A stretch of 36,931 nt of DNA from Nitrospirota bacterium (GTDB lineage: Bacteria > Nitrospirota > Thermodesulfovibrionia > Thermodesulfovibrionales > JdFR-85), in assembly GCA_035873375.1 (NCBI GenBank), contig JAYWMQ010000024.1, positions 1-36,931 of the forward strand, in the 5' to 3' direction. The notes beneath the pieces are model-generated. The model saw nothing but the letters and a program-made list of their open reading frames with translations, was not told where the DNA came from and searched no databases. Made by a program: the position numbers and the translations under genes. Shown here piece by piece: positions 6,306 through 13,373 of the stretch (the first letter of the stretch is position 1; every line of letters begins with the position of its first letter).

Positions 6306-7607
6306 ATGACTCAGATTGAAGTTGCAGGAAGAGGAGAAATTACAGAAGAGATTAAAAAAGTCGCATCTGAGGAAGGCATAGATGCAGAAGTTATAAAAAG
6401 GAGGGTCTCAGGTGGCCGGATAGTAATCCCTGCCAATAAAAACCGTTCCACCCGGGTTGTGGGTATCGGCAAGGGGCTGAGGACCAAGGTGAATGCATCC
6501 ATCGGGACATCAACAGACATTGCAGATATCAATATGGAGGTTGAAAAGGCAAGGGTTGCTGAAAAATATGGTGCTGACACACTCATGGACCTGAGCGTAG
6601 GCGGTGATATAGCAGGGATAAGAGGCGCTGTGATGGATGCAGTAACCCTGCCGATCGGGACAGTGCCGCTTTACGAGGCCTTTTCCATGGCAATTGAAAA
6701 ATACGGGGCTGCCGTAGAGATGCCGGCAGAGCTGCTCTTTGAGATTATGGAAAAGCAGTGCGAGGAAGGGGTTGCCTTTATGGCAATACACTGCGGCATT
6801 AACAGAAGGACTGTCGAGATGCTGCGCAAACAGCATTACCGGTACGGCGGACTCGTCTCAAAGGGCGGTTCATACATGGTTGCATGGATGGAACATAACA
6901 ACATGGAAAACCCCCTTTACGAACACTTTGACCGGGTGGTGGAGATAATGAAAAAACACGATGTGGTACTGAGCCTCGGGAACGGTTTCAGGGCAGGCGC
7001 CATCCATGACTCTACAGACAGGGTACAGATTCAGGAACTGCTTATAAACTGCGAACTTGCCGAGACCGGCAGGGAGATGGGATGCCAGACAATGGTTGAA
7101 GGACCGGGGCATATCCCGATAGACGAGATAGAGGCAAACATCATCCTGCAGAAGAGGATGTCCGGAGAGGCCCCTTTTTACATGCTCGGGCCGATAACAA
7201 CAGACGTGGCCCCGGGATACGACCATATTACCTCTGCCATAGGCGCGGCCCTCTCCTCTGCCTATGGAACAGACTTCATCTGTTATGTCACCCCCTCGGA
7301 GCACCTCGGTCTTCCCTATCCTGAAGATGTGAGGGAGGGCGTGATGGCGGCAAGGATAGCTGCCCACATAGGTGACATGGTCAAGTATAAGCAGAAGGAC
7401 AGGGATAAAGAGATGTCGAGGGCGAGGAGGGACATGGACTGGCAGAAGCAGTTTTCACTCGCAATTGACCCTGAAAGGGCTCAGGAGATAAAGGCAAAGC
7501 GTGGAAACGGTGATTCCAATACCTGCACTATGTGCGGCAGTTTCTGCGCGAATAAAATATTGAGCGGTATGTTTGAAGAGGACAAGAAGGGCTCTGACAA
7601 GGAATAG
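6306..7607 (+). CDS. bzaF: ThiC-superfamily radical-SAM enzyme, probably 5-hydroxybenzimidazole synthase (BzaF-like); ThiC not excluded
   Basis: Both ThiC and BzaF rearrange aminoimidazole ribotide by radical-SAM chemistry; ThiC makes the thiamin pyrimidine, BzaF makes 5-hydroxybenzimidazole for the cobamide lower ligand. The 433-residue product has the shared core (VGIGKGLRTKVNASIGTS, YGADTLMDLS, MVEGPGHIPIDEI, APFYMLGPITTDVAPGYDHIT, CYVTPSEHLGLP) and a C-terminal cluster C407-x2-C410-x3-C414, whereas long ThiC proteins use CX2CX4C. At about residues 224-230 it reads GNGFRAG where ThiC proteins usually read GDGLRPG. The gene follows five corrin genes, and no TPP riboswitch precedes it. A good ribosome site (AGGAGG) lies before ATG 6306. 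Superfamily membership is secure; the BzaF assignment is inference from context and these changes. Confidence 0.62.
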   Translation: MTQIEVAGRGEITEEIKKVASEEGIDAEVIKRRVSGGRIVIPANKNRSTRVVGIGKGLRTKVNASIGTSTDIADINMEVEKARVAEKYGADTLMDLSVGGDIAGIRGAVMDAVTLPIGTVPLYEAFSMAIEKYGAAVEMPAELLFEIMEKQCEEGVAFMAIHCGINRRTVEMLRKQHYRYGGLVSKGGSYMVAWMEHNNMENPLYEHFDRVVEIMKKHDVVLSLGNGFRAGAIHDSTDRVQIQELLINCELAETGREMGCQTMVEGPGHIPIDEIEANIILQKRMSGEAPFYMLGPITTDVAPGYDHITSAIGAALSSAYGTDFICYVTPSEHLGLPYPEDVREGVMAARIAAHIGDMVKYKQKDRDKEMSRARRDMDWQKQFSLAIDPERAQEIKAKRGNGDSNTCTMCGSFCANKILSGMFEEDKKGSDKE

Positions 7608-7641
7608 AAGGAAGGGTGAATAATAAGGGTTCACCCCTGCA

Positions 7642-7783
7642 AAGGAGTGACATGATTAACCCTGAACGGTTTTAAGTATCACAAAGGCTTCACATAGATG
7701 GTGAAGCCTTTGTGATACTTACCTCGGAGTCCCGACTGGAAGTCGGGACGAGAATGAGTGAAGGGTTAATCATGTCACTCCTT
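7642..7783 (+). repeat. Three-way-junction palindromic repeat, copy 2
   Basis: This is the best-formed copy. A perfect 22-base outer stem (7642-7663 with 7762-7783) encloses a perfect 21-bp hairpin (7673-7693 with 7701-7721, loop ATAGATG) and a second hairpin (7729-7737 with 7741-7749) flanked by CTCGGAG and CGAGAATGAGTGAA. The junction word GAACGGTTTTAA is shared with copy 1. It sits 34 bases after the ThiC-like gene and 34 bases before the end of the convergent radical-SAM gene, so it could shape the 3' ends of both transcripts. Confidence 0.93.
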
Positions 7784-7817
7784 AAAACCTCTTATCACTG
7801 TATCCGGGTAGTATATC

Positions 7818-8564
7818 TTAAAACAAAACCTCGCAGGTGATACCTTCCCTTTCAAAGGAACGCCTTAAATCCTTCCCCTTCCGGATAAAGAACTCTTCCT
7901 TCATTGCCCACTCCATCCCGTGCTTTCTGTAAACCCAATCAGCATAGTGATAATTCATCCTGTCAATGAGTACATAATCGACTTTTCCTTTTAATCTTTC
8001 AACCAGCCCATCAGCCTTGGGAAGGATTGGCGCTATCATGGCAAATGTCTTTACCTCTTCCGAGTGTAATACGGCAAGAGCCTTGATCCTCTCTTCAACC
8101 GGCGGCGCCTTTGGCTCGAAAATCGTTCTTACCTTCTCATCCACTGTTGTCACGGTAAAGCCAACCTCAAGCTTTTGTGACCTCTTCAGCAAATCCAGGT
8201 CCCGCAGAACCAGGGAAGACTTGGTCTGAATTGTCACAGGCCAGTCATTTTCTATCAGGATCTCAAGACATCTTCGTGTCAATTTATACCTGCCTTCCAA
8301 GGGTTGATAAGGATCACATACACCGCTTATCCACACCCTTGCAGCCTTCTTCCTCTTTATCTCTTTCCTCAGCAGCTCAGGCGCATTGATCTTCACATCC
8401 ACAAACTCCCCCCATCCTTCACTGTGGCCTGAAAACCTCTTCATGAACCTTGCATAGCAGTAGGTACAGCCATACTGGCAACCAGTGTAGGGGTTCAGAG
8501 TATAATCAAAGACCTTTGATTTCGAGAGGATGTTTTTGGCCAGGATTTCTCTTGTCTTCATCAT
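7818..8564 (-). CDS. SPL-family radical-SAM protein, function unknown
   Basis: The 248-residue product belongs to the COG1533-type family of radical-SAM proteins related to spore photoproduct lyase. The 4Fe-4S motif is C29-x3-C33-x2-C36 in PYTGCQYGCTYCYA. Typical downstream blocks are WISGVCDPYQPLE, TRRCLEIL, TIQTKSSLVLRDLDLL and VGFTVTTVD. The true spore photoproduct lyase is longer and its catalytic cysteine region is not evident, so DNA repair should not be assumed. The start ATG 8564 gives MMKTREIL; the second ATG is equally possible. It is convergent with the ThiC-like gene and has no partner gene on its own strand. Confidence 0.85.
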   Translation of the reverse strand: MMKTREILAKNILSKSKVFDYTLNPYTGCQYGCTYCYARFMKRFSGHSEGWGEFVDVKINAPELLRKEIKRKKAARVWISGVCDPYQPLEGRYKLTRRCLEILIENDWPVTIQTKSSLVLRDLDLLKRSQKLEVGFTVTTVDEKVRTIFEPKAPPVEERIKALAVLHSEEVKTFAMIAPILPKADGLVERLKGKVDYVLIDRMNYHYADWVYRKHGMEWAMKEEFFIRKGKDLRRSFEREGITCEVLF

Positions 8565-8606
8565 ACAGTAGCGTCCGGTAAAAAGGAATTAACGAAGATT
8601 TCTCGC

Positions 8607-9038
8607 CTATGGCTCGAAGTGACAGTTTTCACACAGTTTGCTGCGCTTTGTTATGCCACTATAAGTGCGGATTAAATATTCGCTGATAACTGACACGGCA
8701 ATGCCCACTCCCTTTGAGTTCCAGTGTGTGTCATAGTTATTATAAATACCTGATGATTTATTAGCTCTGAAAATGCCTACAAGATTTATTGTTTTTACTC
8801 CCTCATTTTGCAAACGATCGGTCAGTAGATTAATATAATTTTTTGTGAATTCGTCAATATTGCTACCATAAATAGTTTGTTTCGCAGGTATGGCTATAAA
8901 TATATATTCCATACCTCGAGCATTAATATCTTCCTTTCTGCTCACTATTGATTGAACTGCACTGTCCAGATCATGTTCATTAAACCTGTGGTTCATAAAT
9001 CTATATTCCTCCTCAGCATTAAATAAGTAAACAAACAT
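8607..9038 (-). pseudogene. C-terminal remnant of an AlgX/AlgJ-like SGNH-type acetyltransferase
   Basis: About 143 residues remain. FIAIPAKQTIYGSN and NYDTHWNSKGVGIAVSVI match the end of AlgJ/AlgX/DltD-like SGNH proteins, where the DTHW motif (D103, H105 here) supplies catalytic residues for O-acetylation of exported polysaccharides. The full proteins are about 350 residues or longer, so the N-terminal half with the GDS serine is missing. In this frame the coding sequence runs back only to the edge of the insertion element at 9054, where a TGA lies across the border (9052-9054). The IS or a linked deletion therefore seems to have removed the head. AT content is higher than in the flanking operons. 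A functional product is unlikely. Confidence 0.6.
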
Positions 9039-9053
9039 ATCATTTATCAGGGG

Positions 9054-10097
9054 TCACTGCTGTCCAAGATATTCTAAAACCGAGAATCCCACCCTTATAA
9101 AATAAGGCTTTCGGACAGGCAAATTCCTATTTTCAAAATCAGGTTACCCCTTTTGTTCATTGTCTCTCCCATTATGCTGTCCAAATCTGTATCATTAAGG
9201 CATTTGCCGATGTTCCTACAAAGGTCTTTATCTTTAAATTCTGCTTTATCGTCTTAAAAAATATCTCTATCTGCCACCTGTCCTTATATATGGAGGCTAT
9301 TGTCGTTGAACCAAACTCGTGATGATTTGTCAGCAATACAATCACTTGTTTGTTTTCCTCATCCCAGACCTCTATCCGCCTTAACTGATATGGATAGTTC
9401 TTCCTGGCAGTATGCCCTGAAAACTCTACCACCTCGTCCTTTAATATCCTCCGCTTTTTCGGCAAAACTCTGTCCTCGACAACTCTATAATCTGCGTTTT
9501 TCTTCAGCCTTGTTACAAAATATACTCCCTCTTCTGTCCACTTTCTGAATAGTGCATAGGTTGGTCTATATATCCCCTGTCCATTACCACTATAGAACCC
9601 CCTGGAAATGACAATCCCCTTGCTATATTCACCTCATGTACTTTCCCTTCCGTTATATGTGCAAATACCGGCAGATATCCTTCATGGTCTAACAGTAAAT
9701 GCAGTTTTACGGCACCCCTTCGTTTGTCTGAACTTTGCCCAATCAAATAAACCGGCACATAACTCTATTACTGTTGCATCAAGGCTGAACTGCTTGTTCT
9801 TAAATCGAAACTCCTTCTTTCCAGCTGCTACCTTTTCGCATTTCTCTAACATCTGATAAAATATCTTCTCATATAACTGCCCCGGCCTGTGCTCATTGGC
9901 ATATGATAGCGTTGAACGCTTTGGTGCTCTATTTAGCCCCAGATGTTTCAATTTCCCAAAACAGCTTGCCAATCCTCCACATATCTCCCTCAATGAATGT
10001 GCCTGCCCTATTTGACAGAACAGCATTCCTACAAACTGCTGCCAACACGTAAAACCCTTTGCTCCCTCCTTTCAATCTTCATTTTGGACAGATGTGA
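9054..10097 (-). mobile_element. Decayed IS4-type insertion sequence
   Basis: The left end reads TCACTGCTGTCCAAGATATT (from 9054), and the right end reads TTTTGGACAGATGTGA (to 10097), an imperfect inverted repeat of about 14 bases. Between them lies a broken transposase on the - strand. The total of about 1.04 kb is shorter than intact relatives, since both the N-terminal and C-terminal coding ends are missing. I see no target-site duplication, so at least one flank has been rearranged. Confidence 0.75.
9172..10059 (-). pseudogene. IS4-family DDE transposase, frameshifted and truncated
   Basis: Three reading frames together give one transposase. Frame one (from 10059) has CWQQFVGMLFCQIGQAHSLRE through SLDATVIELCAGLFDWAKFR. 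The second has GAVKLHLLLDHEGYLPVFAH and the DDE segment SIVVMDRGYID. The third has RRIEVWDEENKQVIVLLTNH and the final block YKDRWQIEIFFKTIKQNLK with the catalytic glutamate. Frameshifts lie near 9735 (after RQTKG) and near 9555 (after DRGYID). The usual first 25-30 residues are gone, with a TGA just upstream in frame, and the usual C-terminal 50 or so residues after IQIWTA are replaced by a stop. It cannot make an active enzyme. Confidence 0.88.
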
Positions 10098-10145
10098 TTT
10101 CTGATATAGTTTTCAAGTGTGCAACTACGTGAAGTTGTAATCTAT

Positions 10146-10197
10146 CACTCGTAAAAACAAAAAAATGCCCATCCGCACACATCGGGATGGGCATTTT
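10146..10197 (-). terminator. Rho-independent terminator of the PEP-CTERM gene
   Basis: On the - strand a perfect 13-bp stem (10185-10197 with 10162-10174, AAAATGCCCATCC on the + strand), a 10-base loop and a following T-rich tract form a standard intrinsic terminator. It begins about 20 bases after the stop codon of the PEP-CTERM gene. Confidence 0.93.
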
Positions 10198-10218
10198 GAG
10201 GCTTTACATGATTGACTC

Positions 10219-10869
10219 TTATTTCATCTTTTTTCTTGCAAATGCAAGTCCAACCAGACCAGAACCGATAAGAAGCAAAGTGCCTGGCTCAGGTACTCTT
10301 TCGGTTGTCCCGTAAGTTCCTTCGAAATTATCTATGATGTAACGACCGTAATCAGATGTGAAATTAAATGTAGCATAAGACGCCGTACCTAAAAAGCTTA
10401 AACTGATATAGCCTTCCGGGTATGTGCTAGTGCCATAAGAAGTAGCTGTATATAACCCTGTTACAGTAGTCGAAGCAAGCAATGTGTCAGTGGAATCATA
10501 GATATAGAAAGAAGCTGTGTCATCTTCGTTATATGAATCTAAGGCAAACCCAAAGCTCAAAGAATCTTCAGCTCCGACTATAAAATCGACTCGGAGATCA
10601 GTTGAAAGCAAGCTAGTACCTTCAAGACCAGGTTCATCAATATAGGTCATATTTGTCCCCGGACCTACAGTATTAAAACCATAGGGATCGGTAGTAGTAA
10701 AGATAACATCGTCTAAGCTATCACCGTCACCATCGAAAGAGTAACTGGTCGCTCCAGTGATAAGGTCATCAAATGTTATGATAGCTGCGTGGGATACCCC
10801 AACAAAGGCAACCGTTAGCATCCATACCATAGTCAGCACAACGATAAACAGCAACTTATCCTTATTCAT
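10219..10869 (-). CDS. PEP-CTERM-anchored secreted protein
   Basis: The 216-residue product has an N-terminal signal peptide (hydrophobic stretch residues 7-25, ending SHA-A). A Ser/Thr/Asp/Tyr-rich, likely beta-sandwich body follows, and then a C-terminal sorting signal: RVPEPGT (PEP at 193-195), a hydrophobic helix LLLIGSGLVGLAFA and a basic tail RKKMK. Such proteins are processed by an exosortase (EpsH/XrtA family) and are usually linked to exopolysaccharide. No exosortase is in this window. The body contains GDGDSLDD, which may bind calcium, though this is not certain. The ribosome site AGGAGG lies 7 bases before ATG 10869. It has its own terminator and a candidate sigma-54 promoter, so it seems to be a single-gene unit. 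Confidence 0.92.
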   Translation of the reverse strand: MNKDKLLFIVVLTMVWMLTVAFVGVSHAAIITFDDLITGATSYSFDGDGDSLDDVIFTTTDPYGFNTVGPGTNMTYIDEPGLEGTSLLSTDLRVDFIVGAEDSLSFGFALDSYNEDDTASFYIYDSTDTLLASTTVTGLYTATSYGTSTYPEGYISLSFLGTASYATFNFTSDYGRYIIDNFEGTYGTTERVPEPGTLLLIGSGLVGLAFARKKMK

Positions 10870-10953
10870 TGCTTGTACCTCCTTTTTTTGATTCTTGTTC
10901 TTACAAGGTGATTCCTTACCTCCTTATTTATTTTTTCTTCGACTTTAAGCTCT

Positions 10954-10970
10954 TGCAGGAGATATGCCAG
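10954..10970 (-). promoter_or_regulatory. Candidate sigma-54 (-24/-12) promoter for the PEP-CTERM gene
   Basis: The - strand reads CTGGCATATCTCCTGCA. It matches the sigma-54 pattern TGGCAC-N5-TTGCA with GG and GC in the exact required spacing and two to three mismatches elsewhere. Transcription would start near 10943, leaving a leader of about 75 bases that contains two AAGGAGGT words, the second being the ribosome site. PEP-CTERM genes are known in some bacteria to depend on RpoN with PrsK/PrsR, so the location is sensible. This is a pattern match only. Confidence 0.5.
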
Positions 10971-11674
10971 CCTTAGCGGCATCCTTGTAACAGATTGAAT
11001 TCAAAAGGAAATAACCGCATTACGGTTCTTTGCCGATATTAGGATTGTTTGCTTTTAGTGCAAAAAAACCCGACAATATTCCTGCTAAGCAATAGCAAAC
11101 ATAAATAAGAACTAAAGCAGCCTAATGGATAAAGCTTTAATTTTAAAGAATATCTAATTAAAACCTTTCGACAAACAGGAATCACATTGTAAACTGTAAA
11201 AAGTATTTCTGATGTAAGGGATTCCGACATGATGCTACTATGAACCTGTCTTGATGAAAAAGGAAGACGTTTTCTTTTTTGGATGGTTTATTTATTTCTG
11301 AAAGAAGAAATCCACCTGTTTAGCTGGTTAGCATACATTTTGTATTGAAGCATTTTACTTCATTTTATTCGAATCGTTCTTTTACTTCTTTAATAAAGCT
11401 TAAGTGAGTACCAGCCAATCCTAAATCTACTCCCAAACAAATGAGAATTTAAAGACTATTTCTCCTTCGGGAATTGAAGAAAGTTCAGCCCTTGAATCGT
11501 GAAGCAACATCCTCAAAGGAAAACTTTCCCGACATCAAACATTTACTCCTTTGCTTGCAATTGTTGGCTGAAACCCTGATAAGATAGAACGCCGGGAATA
11601 CAGGAGCGGGCTCTTTATGAGCTCAAGCCACCGGTGAAAGGCAGTTACGATATTCTTTAATAATTCAGGAGGGT
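10971..11674. other. AT-rich stretch with no recognisable gene
   Basis: Roughly 700 bases between the PEP-CTERM promoter and the ahcY fragment. Open frames here are short, lack ribosome sites and show no family resemblance. Part of 11570-11660 can form small GC-rich hairpins just upstream of the ahcY fragment; I could not match them to a SAM or SAH riboswitch class. The area looks like decayed DNA. Confidence 0.6.
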
Positions 11675-11806
11675 TTAAAGCTAACGATTGAGGACAAGAC
11701 TGTTGTTGAGTATTTCAAGGTAGCGGATATTACTCTTGCCGAATGGGGAAGAAAAGAGATATCCATTGCCGAAACCGAGATGCCCGGATTAATAGCGCTT
11801 CTCAGG
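11675..11806 (+). pseudogene. ahcY: N-terminal fragment of S-adenosylhomocysteine hydrolase
   Basis: The + strand frame reads [18 protein letters not shown] and then [12 protein letters not shown], which is the highly conserved N-terminus of AhcY (normally [14 protein letters not shown]-x-AE-x-EMPGLMALR). The match ends near 11806, after which the frame runs on with unrelated residues to a TAA at 11894-11896. The complete enzyme is over 400 residues. There is no ATG at the expected place: TTA stands where it should be, after a good AGGAGG ribosome site. It is therefore a dead remnant. AhcY normally clears the SAH made by methyltransferases; a functional copy is presumably elsewhere. Confidence 0.82.
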
Positions 11807-12059
11807 AATACAGACAGGAGAAGCCACTTAATGGAGTCTGACTTCAACTTTTACCCCTTTGTATCTATGGCAAACAGAGTAATGTCTATCAGCTAAGACT
11901 ACAGCTTTTTCTCTTACGTCTTTTGAAAATGGCATGGTTTTCTTTTATACGCTAACACTGGGACAAGTGACTGGCAGGCCTGCGGAATGCCAGTCCGTCT
12001 TAATGCCATTGTTATTTTAATCTCTTTTTCCACACTTCTTAATTGTACCCATCCTTTCT

Positions 12060-12353
12060 TCAACAATTCCTAATAGTTCTATCTTTAATTGGGATTTCCA
12101 TTACCTTCTCAATATACCCTCTAAGCCAAATGAGTTTGTCATGTTCAAGTGGGGCTTCGAGCATCCAACTATCCTGAAATGAAACAGGGTCGTCAATGAT
12201 ATCCTGGATAAAATCCTTCATGCCTTTCAGATAGTCTTCTTCGTTTTTATATTTTCCTGATAATGCGCCAAGTTCTGTTTCTAAAAAAGGACTGATTTGA
12301 ATTGCTCTTTTGATTATCCTGAATGCTTCTTCACTTAAGTCATCAGTATCCAT
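12060..12353 (-). CDS. Hypothetical protein, 97 residues
   Basis: I do not recognise the family. The product is acidic and predicted to be largely helical (SEEAFRIIKRAIQIS, NEEDYLKGMKDFIQDIIDD, LIWLRGYIEKVMEI), with no membrane segment or cysteine motif. It overlaps the end of a 38-codon frame upstream (12335-12451) by 19 bases, as in translationally coupled small gene pairs. There is no strong ribosome site before ATG 12353, in line with coupling. A toxin-antitoxin or immunity-type pair is conceivable but nothing in the sequence proves it. Confidence 0.5.
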   Translation of the reverse strand: MDTDDLSEEAFRIIKRAIQISPFLETELGALSGKYKNEEDYLKGMKDFIQDIIDDPVSFQDSWMLEAPLEHDKLIWLRGYIEKVMEIPIKDRTIRNC

Positions 12354-12451
12354 ATTGTATTATCCCCAAAATATCCTGGCGGAATCTTTTGTTCACAATA
12401 TTCAGAAACAACCTTTTCTATCTTTTTTATTTCAAATTCTGTGAGTGGCAT
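12335..12451 (-). CDS. Very small ORF resembling the start of a DUF3024-type protein
   Basis: A 38-codon frame begins ATG 12451 after GAAAGG and ends TAA 12335-12337. Its start, PLTEFEIKKIEKVVSEYCEQ, resembles the N-terminus of DUF3024 proteins (FEIKRIEKLL-x-EF). The usual remaining part after the KIPPGYF segment is absent, replaced by a few unrelated residues. It overlaps the next gene by 19 bases. It may be a truncated gene or a real small protein; the family link is from memory of the pattern and is tentative. Confidence 0.4.
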   Translation of the reverse strand: MPLTEFEIKKIEKVVSEYCEQKIPPGYFGDNTIWILMT

Positions 12452-12505
12452 AGAAAACCTTTCTTAATTTTTCAGGGTAACATCTACCCGGATATTTTAT
12501 CATAT

Positions 12506-13102
12506 TCAAACCAGCTTTTCAGCCAGGGAATTAATTTTCGCATACACACGTTCAGGTAACTTTGGATGGGGTTCCTTGCTGATTAAACCCGTAAATAGTG
12601 TGCCAACCGGACTCGCTCCTGTAGTTTGAGCAGTCATTTTGAGTTGTTTATGAGTCTCATGAAACCAGCGCCCAACAATCCCGGGGGCTGCACATGAAGA
12701 AAGAAGTACCGCTCTCTTCTTTGGCACCTTTGCCTTTCGAAGCCTGGGGCTATTCATCTCCCATGGCCAATAGGCATAAACAACCAACCTCTCCATAAAG
12801 CGTTTAAAGATGGCGGTGACTGTGCCGAAGTTGGTGGGTGAGGCAAGAATATAAGCATCTGCCCTCTCAATTTTATCAATCAAATCCTGCATTCCATCAT
12901 GCTGTATACACTCACCCGGCGTATCACCGGGTTTTTGGGTACACACCCGGCAGTTAAGACAAAACTCAATAGGGTATTCACGCAGAAAGATAAGCTCGAC
13001 CTCTGCACCGGCTGTCTCTACGGCCTGAACCATGGCCCCGACAGTTTGATCGGTAATGCCATTGTTTCGATACGAACCGTTAATCGCAAGTATTCTCACC
13101 AT
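12506..13102 (-). CDS. Flavodoxin-fold NAD(P)H-dependent oxidoreductase / iron-sulfur flavoprotein-like
   Basis: The 198-residue product has the FMN phosphate-binding loop at its start (ILAINGSYRNNGITDQ, residues 4-19) and the flavin-binding segment ILASPTNFGTVTAIFKRFMERL. A cysteine cluster C48-x2-C51-x2-C54-x10-C65 lies in the insertion position used by iron-sulfur flavoproteins of anaerobes, although the last spacing is longer than their compact motif. Such proteins shuttle electrons to oxygen, CO2 or other acceptors; the substrate here is unknown. Length fits the family. It stands alone, with ATG 13102 after a GGGGAACCC region rather than a strong ribosome site. Confidence 0.85.
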   Translation of the reverse strand: MVRILAINGSYRNNGITDQTVGAMVQAVETAGAEVELIFLREYPIEFCLNCRVCTQKPGDTPGECIQHDGMQDLIDKIERADAYILASPTNFGTVTAIFKRFMERLVVYAYWPWEMNSPRLRKAKVPKKRAVLLSSCAAPGIVGRWFHETHKQLKMTAQTTGASPVGTLFTGLISKEPHPKLPERVYAKINSLAEKLV

Positions 13103-13184
13103 GGGTTCCCCTTACTTCCGCAAAAAGACAACTTTATCTTCAAGAGATATAAACAAGATACCACAAGGCGCCGACAATGGCAAC

Positions 13185-13370
13185 AGAACTTTTAGGGGTC
13201 AAGAACTTTTAGGGGTCAGGTCTCAACATTCAACATTTCTCATTATCATTGCCACTTCTGACATTTTCTTTCCAGTTTCCTGTGGGTATCAACTACTCTC
13301 AAATGATGATCGAACCTTGACTGTAGTTAGATATTAGATATCGAATGTTGAATGTTGAGACCTGACCCCT
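13185..13370. repeat. MITE-like palindrome with 27-bp arms and a 17-bp direct repeat at one end
   Basis: The arms 13211-13237 (begins AGGGGTCAGGTCTCAACATT) and 13344-13370 are perfect reverse complements around about 106 bases of non-coding DNA. Just outside and into the left arm, AGAACTTTTAGGGGTCA occurs twice in tandem (13185-13201 and 13202-13218). The outermost AGGGGTCAGGTCT word is of the type seen at ends of non-autonomous elements near REP-associated (Y1) transposases, from general recollection. No transposase is present here. Confidence 0.88.
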
Positions 13371-13373
13371 TTT

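Noticed and set aside
7642-7783. Plain rho-independent terminator
   Set aside because: The hairpins are strong but have no T-run after them on either strand, and two inner hairpins inside a long outer stem are not a terminator layout.
7818-8564. Spore photoproduct lyase
   Set aside because: The protein is short, lacks an evident catalytic cysteine region and occurs in a context without spore genes; only the SPL-like radical-SAM family can be supported.
11039-11230. 63-codon frame on the - strand
   Set aside because: No ribosome site, no family resemblance, biased composition as expected from AT-rich non-coding DNA.
11570-11674. SAM or SAH riboswitch before the ahcY fragment
   Set aside because: Short GC hairpins exist, but I could not fit the conserved core of any SAM or SAH class.
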